Assembly: GCA_009792885.1 (NCBI GenBank)
Contig: WMCF01000021.1
Location: forward strand, 4,499,690-4,563,689
DNA: 64,000 nt
Origin: Eremophila alpestris peregrina
Taxonomy: Eukaryota > Chordata > Aves > Passeriformes > Alaudidae
Direction: 5' to 3'
Of this stretch, positions 38,395 to 51,030 are shown one piece after another (the first letter of the stretch is position 1; every line of letters starts with the position of its first letter). The translations under genes were made by a program, and so were the position numbers. The notes under the pieces were generated by a model, which saw only the letters and a list, made by a program, of their open reading frames with translations, ran no database searches and was not told the origin of the DNA.

Positions 38395-39479
38395 CAGGAC
38401 TTTCAGGCTGAGCCTATTTTTGAAAGAGCATATTCTGTTTCAAAATGTAGGAACATTCTCCAAAACTGGAATATTTTTTGAAATGTATTAGATTGAATAA
38501 ACAACACCCTCACTGAAGCTTCACATCCAAATCCCATACCTCACGTCATGTTCAAGATTACAAACCTATTTAAATTTCCTCTACACATGCACACAAACAA
38601 ACCACCTGATATTTAAAGAAAGCTTCCAAGAATTGGGAATTAACTCTTTAGTGTATTTACACAAATAAGAGTTTTGACATTGCCTTTAGTAGAGCTAGAA
38701 ATCAAAATTTTGACTCATTCATCTGAGCACAGAACTTTCCCCATTTGCAAATTTCTAACACTTACATGTCTCATCTATTCTTAGGGATGAGGCAAACTTG
38801 AAAGTTAGAGGACTAATCACATTAAATTAATCTAATTGAACATGCTCAGCACCCACTAGAGAACTAAAATTAATCTGCTGACATTTTTATTCTATAAATG
38901 CTTTAAAGATAATTGGGAGAATGAGTCACTAAAAGGTTTATTTTCAGTAAACTTAAGCACAGACTCTTACAAGAATTTACAGGAAAAATCCAGCTTTAAA
39001 CAATGCCAAATTCTTTCTTACAAACTTCCACGCTATATTTGCTGATCAGTAATATATTCCTGATAAATAATGGATGAGTCACTAGGTTCTAACATGAAAG
39101 ACAGTTATAAACATGGCAATGTAAGATAAAGCTGTGCATTTTTCCTGTAACTTTGCTCATGATACCTAAAGCCTGAAGTTATTATAAATGTGCAATCTTA
39201 TAAAGTATCTGCAATAGCTGAGAATATCTTTTTATGTTGATTCATAACTTTAAAGTATTTAATTTCTATAAATCCATATAAATCTCATGCTATTTTTGCT
39301 ATTATGAATATTTTAGTGCACATTTTTTCAGTGTATTTAATTGCTACGGTATAAAAATCTATCAGAAAATATAATATAATAAAACATTTTAAATTTTTTT
39401 TCCATGGCCGAGTCAAATCATTTCTGATTGAAAGAAAAGTAGCAAAACATGGTGTGCTGAACATTTTACCCCCTTTTAC
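38395..39479. other. AT-rich noncoding DNA
   Basis: No gene was recognised. The section at about 38690-38960 contains several TAAT/ATTA words and might be a weaker regulatory block, but nothing distinguishes it clearly. Confidence 0.4.
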
Positions 39480-39750
39480 ATTTTAGTATAATCTGGTACA
39501 AGTAAAACTTTTAATGGTCCCCATCCTTTGACAATTTCAAGTGAACTTTACAAAGCAATCTATAAGCTTCATAAATAATGTCCATGTGGCTTTTAAGTAA
39601 TTTATATAGTCTTTTCAATGGAAATAGGCAAGCCACTTAATCACTGAGCATGCATTTAGTTTATTTTAAGGGTTAGCCTTTTCATTATACAACAATTGCT
39701 AGGGCTTATAAAATAAAATACTAATCCCTTTAAAATAAAACCAGTAAACT
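39480..39750. promoter_or_regulatory. Weak candidate conserved noncoding element
   Basis: Repeat-free AT-rich block with words such as AAGTAATTTAT and CTTAATCACTGAGCATGC. The evidence is only that it looks like unique, non-degenerate regulatory sequence. Confidence 0.22.
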
Positions 39751-42700
39751 TTTAAATAAAAAACATATTTGAAGTACTTTTGATGAAGAATAATGACAAA
39801 ACTAATTTTTTGCTATAAACAAATAATATAATAAAATCCAAATCTCACAAATGGGAGTTGGAGCACTTGCCATTTGCACCAGTCATATATTTTAGTTTGA
39901 GAGGATTCAGGGATAAGAATTTAGGATACTTCATTCTTCTCTCTCATGCAGAGCCCCCAGACAAAATGACCAATTCCCTGAGGAATTACAGGTGGAGAGA
40001 GCAATCCAGACCTGTTGCTTAAATAAACTTCAAGTTTCCTCCACAGCAGCTTTTGGAAACTCTGGGCTTCACTTGTCATTCACAAAGTGGGAACACCCTG
40101 CCATATTACTTATTGCACTGAGTTCTAGTATTGTTCTCCCTTGGTTTTTTCTCACACTGGATTTCTTCAAACTTCTCAAAATTAAGCTTCAATTCTTTGA
40201 TACATGAGCTCATCATGAAATATTAAAGATATTATTTTTTGTCATGGAAATTAAGTTACTTTAATATAAAAATCACATCAAATCAGAAGCTGCATTTTGC
40301 ATTTCACTATCCTAATTTCCAATAGCTGTTTACCTAGAGAGATGACAAGTTGCTCCTTCATAATGTAAAAATACCTGTGTTATCTGTTTAAGAAAGGTAC
40401 ATTTCACTAAATACAAGGTTACTGCAGTCTTTTAAAGAAAGACATTAAAGACGGAAATTACTCCCAACTCTCACTAGGCAGTTCCTTCTTTGCTCTTATG
40501 GACAAGTAAGAAAATTAGGGTAGAAATACTTAACCTATTATGATACATTCTCTGCCTGCATGCCCCATGCATTCAGCAGCAGGAGAAACACAGATTTTGA
40601 TCTACAAAATGCTATATTTCATACCCATATTTAGATAGACAGTTGTCCAAAGCAACTTTCAAGATTTTAAGTGATTTCATTTAGTATTAAAATTTTATCT
40701 TGTCACCTTTCATGGCAAGACAAAGATACTGAGAACCACATAAGCTCCTGTGCTTAGTAAGGAAAAAATTACTAAAAGGCATAAAAAGCCCAAAACAACC
40801 AGGAACCCCAAACACACATTACTTAGACTGATTTAATGACTTATTGGTAAGCAGAGAGCGGAATATTTAACAAAGATCCCTTTGAGAAATTCAAACTAGA
40901 ATTGCACACATGAAAACCTAATAAATATCAGAGCTGGATAAAATGTTTGATGTGATCTTGTCCTTTAGAAATGTGTTTCAAAGCACAGAGCACCTTAACA
41001 CTCACTAATTCCATCAAAAGTGCAGTACCATATAAAGGTTGATCAGCATGTGAAGAAGTGAATTGGAACTTGTACCTGCATCACTACAACAAATGGAAAT
41101 TTGGTGGTTAAATGGATCCACAAGTTTCTAGACCAGATGCTTCTCTTTATCTGTGCCTCCTTCACTTGACATGAATAGAATAACAAAGGCATGTGGAGTT
41201 AATATCCAAAGGCACAAGTCTGGTGCATCTGGGTAAAAATATGATAAAGGATGGTAGAAAACAATAATTAAGGGAAATAAATTCTAAGGCCTTTGCCTGT
41301 GATATCTAATTGCCCAAAGGAAGGGCACCACCCTCACAGACAGATTATCCTGAGCTAGACACAGCTAGTCCTGCTCTGACTCACCCAAACCTTCCTAATG
41401 TGCTGAGCACAAACACAATGAATGTGGTCAGATCACCCTTTTTTTCAAGACAGTACCACAAAGAGGAAATCCGCTTTCATTAAAGCATTCTGCAGCTTTA
41501 CTGCATTGAGTAAGAAAAGCAATTTGTAGTCATGTTGGAAATGTAATCTGTTGCTCTTTCCTTCCGTGAGCACACACCACTGAGGGATGTTGGTACTATC
41601 TGCTCTATTCCCTGTGTGCTGCTGAAGGTGTGTCTTCATCCACTGTGAGGATGAATTTTTTTCCTCTTTCACAATTAAAGCAGGATTTTCACACTTGCAC
41701 TCTACAGCATTGGGTTTAGTCAAGCTGTTTATTTTAGTAAAAATGTCTTTCTGCTTGCTTTATTCCCTGAGCACTGAGAATGGCATTTTACAGTTTCTCT
41801 GTGTACCGTCTTAGGAAATTAGAGATTTGTTACACCGTGGATCTGAGACCAGTAAAAAAGCACAAAAAGTTCACTGTTTCTCAATTAAAATGAGTTTGTT
41901 TCAAGTCAATATTTCTTCAGTTGCAGATTTACTGTATGCTACCTGCTAGTGTTTACATAATATACAGTAATTGCTAAGAGACATGTTGAAAATCTACCAT
42001 TAGTATTATTTACTCCAGGAATCCAAGTGTAGAAACCAAAACATATCATGAATTTTTAATATTTTTCATAAAACAATGACCTTCTTTTTGCTTCAAATAT
42101 GGCAAAGAGAAGGCCATCGACCTGAAATATTTCTTGTATACAGTAAGAGCCTGATCCAGCAGTCTTTGCAAAAGTAAAAGTCCCATTGACTTATGTTAAA
42201 TGTAGCACTTTTCTTACAAGAGAACTGCAAATTCAAGCACTAATTAGGTCCCTGGACAGAGTCTCAGAAGCACTGGTAAGTGAACCTAGGAAGCAGTGAT
42301 ACTGTGCAATCCAAACACTATAAATATGGTAGTAACAAAGCTGAATACAGCAAACTTCACAGCCCCATCCTGCAAATCCATATTAACATAAATGGCCTTA
42401 CTCATACTCTGTTATAAATAAGGGACTAGTTAAGGAGATTGTAGGTCTTTATTCTGAAGAAACTTAGTCTTTTCAATTTCCCTATATTTAACATAAGGAT
42501 GTATTCTTCTAAATTTAATTTTAAAAGGATTGAAAGTAGCTCCTTTTCAAAATATATTCGATTTATGTGTAGCAGTCTGCAATTTTCCACAGAAAAATAT
42601 ACCTATATACACTGTCATATTTTTTATTTTCTCCCCACAGGCTGGACATTTTGCCAGCTTCCTGTCCTTTTTTTTATTTAGTGTTTGATAACACAATAAC

Positions 42701-43796
42701 TACTATAGCAGTATTTTAATCCTATCAAACTAGATATGACACACTTATAAATATTATTTCTTATACCATTTCTGCTCACTTGCATTCATATTTACAACCA
42801 AACCACAGAAATAAAGTGTTACTTTCACATAAAAATTCTAGGCAGTATTTTACACTCATTTCTTAACCCAAAACATTACAAAAAGAATCAGAAATCCAAA
42901 CTGCATTAAGATATCATCTGCTCTTCTTATGAGGACCAAAAGGCATTACCACATGTCAGTCCTTCAAAAAGGATTGAGGGATTGAATATTTTGTATTGTT
43001 CACTTGCATAGTGGACTGTCTATAAGTTTTCAGCTATCAAAGATGCAGAAAAAGTATTCTGTCTTACATGCAAGTGAAATTGCTCTTCAGCACACTATTC
43101 ATGTTTACTTGCCTTATCAACATCACCTGAAAAAGGATTTAATCTGACATTATTGGTTTAAATTTGAATAATGAAAGAGATTGCTTTCCAGAGTACTGAT
43201 ACAAGATCTCATAAAATGAGTTTCTAATAATTACAGTTGTCCCCAGTTCTTTAAAGAGAGTGCAAGAAAAAATATTTAGAGAATAATTCTCATCTTGTTA
43301 ACTTATGCAATTAGGGGCAAACAGGCCTAGTTAAAAATATTTAGAATATGTTTAGCACCTTTTTGCCTATGTTAACTGTGTAGTATTTTAACATGCTGGA
43401 AGACTAATGATGTGTTAATAAAATCCTGTTTGGCTTTTTTGTCAGTATTTCATAACTACTCCACATGACATGAATTTCTGAGCACCTGAGAAAAGGTGCA
43501 AGTTCTGCACCCAGCAGAGGCACTGCCTCACCAAGGGTTACAAATACTTAGCATTAACAAAGCACTTGTTGTTCTAACCACAATAAAAGTATTCACAATG
43601 TTTTGGTAAAATAAGTTGCTGCTTTTATCATATAGTTAACTTGCATATTTATGGTGATTGCACTGGAATGCTTTTAAATGGTACAAACAAAAAAAAAGGA
43701 GAAATCACACAACCAGTTTCAAACACTGTGCTAATGACACTTTGAGATGTGCTAAGTCAAATTATTTTGCAAGATGACACAGTATGCAGGACAGGA
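39751..43796. other. Noncoding DNA, no gene seen
   Basis: No exon, RNA gene or repeat family was recognised over about 4 kb. Frames do not exceed 92 codons. Confidence 0.5.
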
Positions 43797-43840
43797 TTTT
43801 TTTTTTTTCTTCTCTCTCACTCTTTTTTCTTTTTTTTTTT
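43797..43840. repeat. T/C-rich (polypyrimidine) tract
   Basis: About 44 bases of almost pure pyrimidine: a T run, a TCTCTC section and another T run. It would be a strong pyrimidine tract if it lay before an acceptor, but the first AG dinucleotide downstream (43858-43859) is not followed by a recognisable exon. Confidence 0.85.
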
Positions 43841-44119
43841 AATGTGTAATTATCCTAGAAACTTACACATGTTGCTTTGAAGGAAAATACATTTCATCCT
43901 TTTTCCTCAGTCTGAATAACAAACTGAAGATGTCATGAAAGCAGTCCAATCAATACCCCTGGCACAAAGGCCTTATTGTGTGTTAGTGGTGGAAATACAT
44001 GAAGGCATATGGAGAAATTATTATTTTTCTTTTACCCAGACAGATGACTTCTGTCATTCAGTTTCAGTGTACACCACCCATTTCCAGCCTTCCTGTAAAA
44101 CATCAGCTTCCAGATGATA
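43841..44119. other. Noncoding DNA, no gene seen
   Basis: A 60-codon frame at 43935-44117 has no recognisable motif. Confidence 0.4.
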
Positions 44120-44330
44120 CAGTAGCTGCTCCTATTATCATTGTCAATAGTTCCATTTGGCAGTAGACAGATAATTCTTTTCATGTGCTAATGATTAATC
44201 AGACAAGTCTATTTACTAATGTATCAGAATGCATTAGAAATATAGGTAATGAGGGACAGAATATCAATTTATTTATAAATGAGCTGCACTTACATTGGAT
44301 CCGTATTGACTCAAGTCAAAGAATAAAGTA
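44120..44330. promoter_or_regulatory. Candidate regulatory block with paired homeodomain-type site
   Basis: Contains TAATGATTAATC at 44189-44200, two TAAT cores back to back ending in a TAATC form that OTX/PITX-type proteins prefer, plus GCATTAGA and GGTAATGAG words. There are no repeats. This is a candidate enhancer by motif content only. Confidence 0.3.
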
Positions 44331-46960
44331 GAAAATGTAATATACATGTAAACTGTTACAATGAATTAAAAGGGAATTTAAAAATGTCTTGAAACATTAT
44401 TCTATTGACTCCTCTGCAAGCCAAAAGGGATGTCACATTTGGTTTTCCAACAGACACCACAAAACGCCCCTCACACCCCCAGTACCTGGAGCTGTTCTTC
44501 TCAGCAAAACGTTCTAATTCAACAGCACAAATAGTGCATTTGCATTTCAGAACTCCAAAGCCCTGCACCAGGTTTGTGAAGGCAGGTAAACACATGGATA
44601 TCATCAGTATTAAAGATACTCAAATGAGACACTGCTCCAGCAGAATGTCCTGTCACAAATTGATGGTGCTTTGAGAGAATCATCTTCAGAATGACAAAAT
44701 CTGATTTTCCGAAATATTTTTAGCAGTTGTAGGATTATCTACAAAACACATCTCGTTCCAATACTTATGCAACAAATACCAGCTTGGAGCAGCTGACCTG
44801 AAGTTTTGTGTAACTGAAGCCTTGTTTTGGGCATGTTTCAATGCAGAGCACACTCATGTTCCCTTGTCTATATTCTAGCAGAATTACACTGGTATTGGAA
44901 ACTCCTATCTGCCAACTGCCAGCTTAAGAAAACAAATTTTATTTACTCTGATTATTCTGTAGTCACTCACTATTTACACCAACTTATGATATTTCCCAGA
45001 GGACAAGTTAAACAGGTATATTCTGAGGTCTGGCACAGTTAGGACACAATACTACTCATTCTTAGCTCAACACAAAATTTTTCTGGTTAATTTACTGCAT
45101 CTATTACTTCTACTTTCCTTTTGCTCATAAATGTTGTGTCTCTCAACACTGATATTTCTCAGTGAGAACAGAGAGGCACTGGAAAGTGGGGAGGACTCCA
45201 ACATGAGACCAATTTAAAATGTACCAATTTAGTGTATAGACTTTAGGCACAGAAATATACCTTCGGAAAATGAAAGAAAAGCAAAAAAACTATATTAATT
45301 GCAGCATTAAAAAAAAAAATCAAACTCATTTCATCACCACTCCAAAGTGGAATAAAGCTAGAAACTTTCACTGAATCTTCACATAAAAATCTTTTTAAAT
45401 TTTCAGTGTACAGACAAATGAAGGAAACTTAGTTTGAGTTTCTGTGCAAACAGGTACAGAGGGGTGGGGGTTTAAGAGCCTGGCTGAGCACAGTGCCCTG
45501 ATGACTGACAGTGTGAGAATTTTTCCAGTTGGGAGCAAAGCAAACCATGCCCCTGAAACGTGTTCCCAGGAGATATTCTGGAATAACTCCACACCATGGC
45601 TGGTAGATTGGGTTAAACAGCCCAAATTAAACTTATAGACCCAATGCCTTTTTAGTTCTGTTTTTGCTGCAGAGCAGGTATAAAGATCTTTAATGCTTAG
45701 ATCCACTTATAACACCACAAAACATGCACTGTGGAATATCAGCATGGCAGACTGAAAGTGAGTGGCCTGAGTATGTATGAAAATACAGACACAAGGATAA
45801 TGAGAACAGTGGTACATTACTAATCCTACACAACCTTTTTTTTCCAGGCAGTTTCACACCTAAAACTGCCTTCTTATAAATGTATTTGGACCAAAAGCAC
45901 AACTGAAACCAGGAGCCAAGTCGACTTGAAAGGATGTTTGACATGATAGCACAGCAATTAGAGACTGGAGAATTAATGCCAGCTCTGTTCCTGCACAGAG
46001 ATAAACATGAAAACTGCTCAACTTTATTCCCAATAAATAATTTGCTGGATACTCTCAAGAGAGCTCTACAGAGGATAAACTGACCTTTGTTAAAAATGTA
46101 ACAATTTTCATAGTACTGCTTTAATCATGGGTAAAATTTTCAGAATTTGACAACCCTTCCCAGTCCCCTGATAAAAGCTCTACTTCAAGAATGTCTAATG
46201 CTGCTTCTTACTTGGTGTTCAATAGAAAGCAGTCTATAACACAATGCACTCCCTTATGTGATGTTTAGATATGAGATTGATCTCAGAGGACACCCTGGAG
46301 TTCTGAAAGAAGGATTATTGGATTTTGTGGCTTTCTCAGATGTCAGAGATCTTTAAACAGTGTCTTGCAAAGTTGCTACATCCCAACTGTCTGTGAACAG
46401 CTTATGAACTCATCAGAGAAGATAGTCTCCATGTTAATTAGACTTTAAGGGGGAGAAACAGCTTCCCATCTCATCAAATTAAATACAAGGAATTTCACAT
46501 GCTACAAAATTATTTATTTAATCAGTAGACTTTTACAAAGATAGGCTATTGACATGAGAGAGAATTCAGAGTTCAGAGCAACTGAAATAAAAAAGGCACT
46601 ATTAATGTAGTAAACAGAGACTTCAAAACTGCCTTTCAGTTCCCCTCTTACCCTGAAAATGCACTGGGCACTTGCTGAAGTAAACCAAAATTATTTATTA
46701 GCATCTTTAAATAACTACATAAAGTCTTTATTAGATATGCAAGTCTGGATGGACAGGAAAGGACATCTACACCACTTCTGTAATTTGCCATATCAAACAC
46801 TTAAAAACCTGAATTCTTTGAATTTCTGTTTGTGTTTGAAAAACATTGGTGGGGAGGGCACCAATAAACTTAATTGAAAATAAACTTTTTACTCCTCGTG
46901 CCAAGATAAGTAGACAAAGTTATTTCCATTGTATAGATGATGTAAGAATTTGACATTACA
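44331..46960. other. Noncoding DNA, no gene seen
   Basis: Opposed frames at 44356-44604 (minus) and 44405-44674 (plus), a 122-codon minus-strand frame at 45690-46058 and a 103-codon one at 45395-45706 show no family motif. No repeat was recognised apart from a short A run near 45309. Confidence 0.4.
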
Positions 46961-46998
46961 TTTGCTGGAATGTAATTTGACAATTACATTCCAGCAAA
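46961..46998. repeat. Perfect hairpin, 17-bp arms and 4-base loop
   Basis: TTTGCTGGAATGTAATT (46961-46977) is followed by TGAC and then its exact reverse complement (46982-46998). Each arm carries a GGAATG/CATTCC core (46967-46972 and 46987-46992), and a third CATTCC follows at 47000-47005. These cores match the MCAT element bound by TEAD factors. The stem is too short, and its flanks too unpaired, for a typical microRNA precursor. It may be a cruciform-prone regulatory site or a recent inverted duplication. Confidence 0.85.
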
Positions 46999-49849
46999 AC
47001 ATTCCAGTGCTGCCCAGGTAAAGGCTTTACAGCTCTCTGCTCAGTTTATGATGAGCTAGGACCCTAAAAGCTCTCAATGACTGTAGGAAGGTCATGATTC
47101 CAAGAGCTCCAAAAGCTGCTGGGTCACACATCTGCTACAACCCACCAGACCCAAGGAAGGAGGATCCCACTCTGGGGCCATGGGGTCTGGTGCCCCTGGG
47201 GATCCTGGCTCTCTCTTTGTGCACACAGGCCTCCAAGTTGTCAGAAATTGAATTGTGAAAATTAAGTTCCATCTTCATGGACTTAAACTCACTCCCCTGC
47301 TTCAAGAACGGTTCATCAGGAGCCAGTTCTGGCAAAAGTCAAAGACCTGATTTCTGAGGTCAGAGATTTCAAACCTGGGGAGCATTTGGGTTCAGGCACC
47401 TTCCTGCCAGTGAGGGTTGGCAGTGTGAGAGCCTTGCAATAGCTGCTGCCTTAAAAGCCTTATATTTTTATTGAGCTTTATTAAGGCATTTTGAAAGCCT
47501 TTCTTAGGGACCTTCTTACTACTTATAGCCCTGAGAGATGTTGTATAACATTCACGTTGTCTTAACCTGCATTCTGGGCTTAGAGAGACAGAGAAAGAAT
47601 TTGCTTTCCAGAATCTACAAAACATTTTACAATTTATTACTTAGGCAAAACACCCATTTAAAGATTATCTGGTCAATAAACCGAAGGAAGCATCTCACCA
47701 GAAGCTCTTAAAAATCCATTTTTGTGGCAAAGAAATGGCAAATCCATTTCTTTGTTTTCACTGAGTCTTTAGCAAAGTTACAGATTCATAACTTGCATTG
47801 TTCTTTGTAAAGCAAGTGTAACAATATGCACATTCATTTATTGCCCCTCCCTGTTCAAAAGATATACAATTTCTGAGGGACAATCTTTCAAAACACCAAC
47901 ATTGCTGCTGAAAAATGAAATGGAATATACATAACTGTTAGTTATTTTACTACAGTAATGTAAATCCTTGTTCAAAGCTATTATAATAATTTCATAGAAG
48001 TAATTACCCACTGAGCTAGTAACTCTAGTTTTATGGACCACATATGTAAACTAGAAAACTAATGGTTTTCACATAGTTATCTGCTGTTCATAAAGATGCA
48101 AATTGAAAGCCTACTTCATATACAGGTAGAAATAAAGATTTTTTTCAAATTGATGACTAAGTAACTAAAATTTTTCTCACTGATTTCACAAATATTTTTG
48201 CTGATGGCTTAGTATGAGCTACATCCAGAATATGAAATGTGTTTAATTTACTTTAGACTTTTTGGCTGCTCATTTCTATTTTACAGTTTACTTTTATCAT
48301 TGCTCCACTGGAACAATCAAACATTTTAAAGACAGTTTGCTACAAAGGTGTTGCAAGATGCTGGTTAGTTAAAGAATTCAGACAGTTCATGGCAATACAA
48401 GGCTGTTCTGATCCCATCCCCACTCCCAGAGGGAAGAACATAAATAGTGAGCTTTCATAGCAACAAAGCAGCAGAAAAGGCTTGTTCAGTAATGCCAGTG
48501 TAAATCTGGAACCTGAGATACTTTCACGTAATTTTGAGACATTTTCATTTAAAATCAAAACTTCTCCATTACAGACATTTTATATGCTTTGAAAAAGCCT
48601 TGTAGGTTGGTGTTTTTACAACACCTTTTCTTTAACAACCCCAAATCCAAGTATCTCAGTCACCTGCGAATAGCACACAACGCTCATCTGTGCAGGTGTG
48701 CATGGACAAGTGGCTAGATGCAGACAACCAGAAAGTTACCAGAAACACATGGAATAAAATCTTGAGGATCATGAGTCTCATTTCACAAGGATTTTGAAGC
48801 CCTTACAACAATTATACTCATGGATGCAGTTTTCTACTTTAGCCTGGGGCTGCTGACCAATGGTGGAGGGAAAGTCTGGCCTCTCCAAGGGCACATTCAG
48901 TAGCAGTGAGCTGATAAAGAGGGAATTTCCTACATGTCCATGCCAAGGATAACACCACTGCCAGAGCAGGCAGGCTCAAGGCAGATACCAACATATCCTG
49001 TTACAAGCATGAATTCACTTTGATGAGGAAACGAGTAACTTTGCTCGTATCTTGGGATCCTGGGGAGGGCTCTGCCTTTTCTTATCCAAAGACAATTCTC
49101 ATGTCCTTTTCATGATAAATCTCCTCGCAGTAAAGAGCAATATTAACATTTTAACATGCGTAGAGAGGAACAAATGTGTGGCCAATAAGAACTATGGTTT
49201 CACCTCTGGAAAAGTCAGCTTGTCAACATAACCTCAAAAGGCAAATCCAGAGAGAGGAATCCGTAACATAACGAGGGAGGCACAAAATCACACAGCTGCA
49301 AGAAACAATGAAAAAAGGAAAGGACAGTGCTTGCAGGAGGGTCCTTTGGAGGAGAGTCCAGTGAGCAAAATCGTTTGTTTGCTAGGCTGAAGGTAACAAA
49401 ACTCCATCTTTTCAGAGAGGGTGGACTGGCCTCCAGTGGGTCCTACAGAGAAGACTCAGGAGGGAAAGTCTACAGTTCAGTCTCCTCATTTAGCACTTCT
49501 GCTAATGCCAAAGGCTCCCGAAGTAAGTGCAAAATAAACAAAATATATACAACTCTAAGAATCACAGAATAGAGCCTATATATATCAAGACAATCTATGT
49601 TTCCTTTCTGGACCTGCCAAATGTCACCCATGAGAGTCCACAAAGAGAAAGTACCTTTAAATTCCTCTATTATAGCAGGTAGTCATAATGCTGATAAATC
49701 CTTTTTTCACGGCTCCCTTTGTTGCTTTGTGTTCAAGCTTTTATTTCTGGTCTTTCTAGAGGCTTTGGGGGAGTTTATTTCCTGTTAACTTCTGTCTTGT
49801 GCAGCATTCTACCAGCCTTTACTGATCAGACAGCACTGGCAAGAGGCTA
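46999..49849. other. Noncoding DNA, no gene seen
   Basis: No exon, RNA gene or repeat family was recognised. Frames do not exceed 81 codons. Confidence 0.45.
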
Positions 49850-50200
49850 TTAAAACATATGTAATCAATTTTATAATTTTTTAGCACTTGCTAAAGGCTT
49901 TATTTAATCAGAGCACTAATGGTATTGAAAATGCAAGGAGCAGTGATAGAAAGTATGAGAAAGGCAGAATGCTCCAAGTTTGGAGTGCATTTGCCTCGGA
50001 GCAGGGCTGGGTTAACTGGCCAGCGCGATTGATGAATGTGCCAGGCTTCCAATTGCAGTCAGGGCAAAAGGAAAGTTGTTAAGTAGTGTTCATATGTCAG
50101 CTTCGATGGCCAGAATACCATACCACAAAACCAAAATGCAATTCAGCACGACTGGCAACCATCCATCAAACAGGTTGAAAATTGAATGAACTTACAACAA
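49850..50200. promoter_or_regulatory. Weak candidate conserved noncoding element with retained CpGs
   Basis: Repeat-free, with a small CpG cluster (near 49997, 50024-50027, 50104 and 50149) in a background where CpG is rare. It also has a GTTAACTGGCCAG word and a GATTGATGAATG word. This is enhancer-like in style only. Confidence 0.28.
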
Positions 50201-50636
50201 AATTATCCCTAGTTGAAAGGGAGCAGCATTCCTATGGGTTGTGGTAAGACACTTCTCACAGCACATGGCAACTGGAGCCCTCAATTCCAGCTTCTACCAC
50301 TCCCAGAGCTTTCATAAACACTTAACATTTCATAAAAGTTACAGTTTTACACGTGATTCCTAAACTACAAAAAACCATGCAGGGTGTGCTGCCCCTCCTG
50401 CTCTAACATGTTTTATAAACACTGGCTAGAGCAGCTGACCCAGATGTACTCACAACTTATTTCTTCAAATTTTAAAACCTGCTCTACCTTATGTTTGTGC
50501 TCTGTTAAGGATTCAATCATAAACCGGGGAACTGGAGTATTTTGTGCCTGGTGCTACACTGCTACACCTAATTTCTTTTCTATTTCACACTAAGCAGAGA
50601 TGACTCTTAGAAGCTTTAGAAAAGGCATCAAAGAAA

Positions 50637-51029
50637 GTGAAGAAAAAATATCAAGAACTTGTAAATAAACAGCTGGCTTGCAACATATGTATTTTCTTCT
50701 ATATTTTTCAGGTGCCACAATCTACAATCCATATCTGCCAGCCTTGTAGCATGCAGCATAATTTAACTGTAATTGATAACGTGAGGGCAGATGGAGAGAA
50801 GTGTCAGCTCCTGCTCACATCCTCTGGGGATGCTACAGAAATCAAAGCAGATGGTCCAATTGCTTCTTATTTATGTGTTGCTGCTAGCTCCTCTGCTTGC
50901 AGGATAATGGATCATTATTGCCTGCTGTGCACAAACACCAATATGCTTTTAAATCTGGTTCTCAAACCTTATGAAAAAGCACTATATTTCATATTAATTT
51001 GTGAAGCTGCACTTAACAGGGTCCACTGA
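50637..51029 (+). other. Open frame or conserved-element candidate (130 codons)
   Basis: One of the longest plus-strand frames in the window. A pyrimidine-rich stretch ending in TTTTTCAG (to about 50711) lies inside it and would make a plausible splice acceptor, with about 105 codons open after it until the stop at 51027-51029. The peptide is Cys-rich but has no spacing I recognise, and I see no convincing donor site before the stop, so it could only be a terminal exon. The DNA also reads like a conserved noncoding element (TAATTTAACTGTAATTGATAA, CAATTGCTTCTTATTTATG), which I consider more likely. Confidence 0.25.
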
Positions 51030-51030
51030 T

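Noticed and set aside
46961..46998. Hairpin as a microRNA precursor
   Set aside because: A stem of 17 bp with a four-base loop and unpaired flanks is too short for a standard precursor.
49556..49576. 'agaatcacagaatagag' as a CR1 terminal repeat
   Set aside because: It resembles the CR1 tail only over about 15 bases, and the adjoining sequence does not continue the element.
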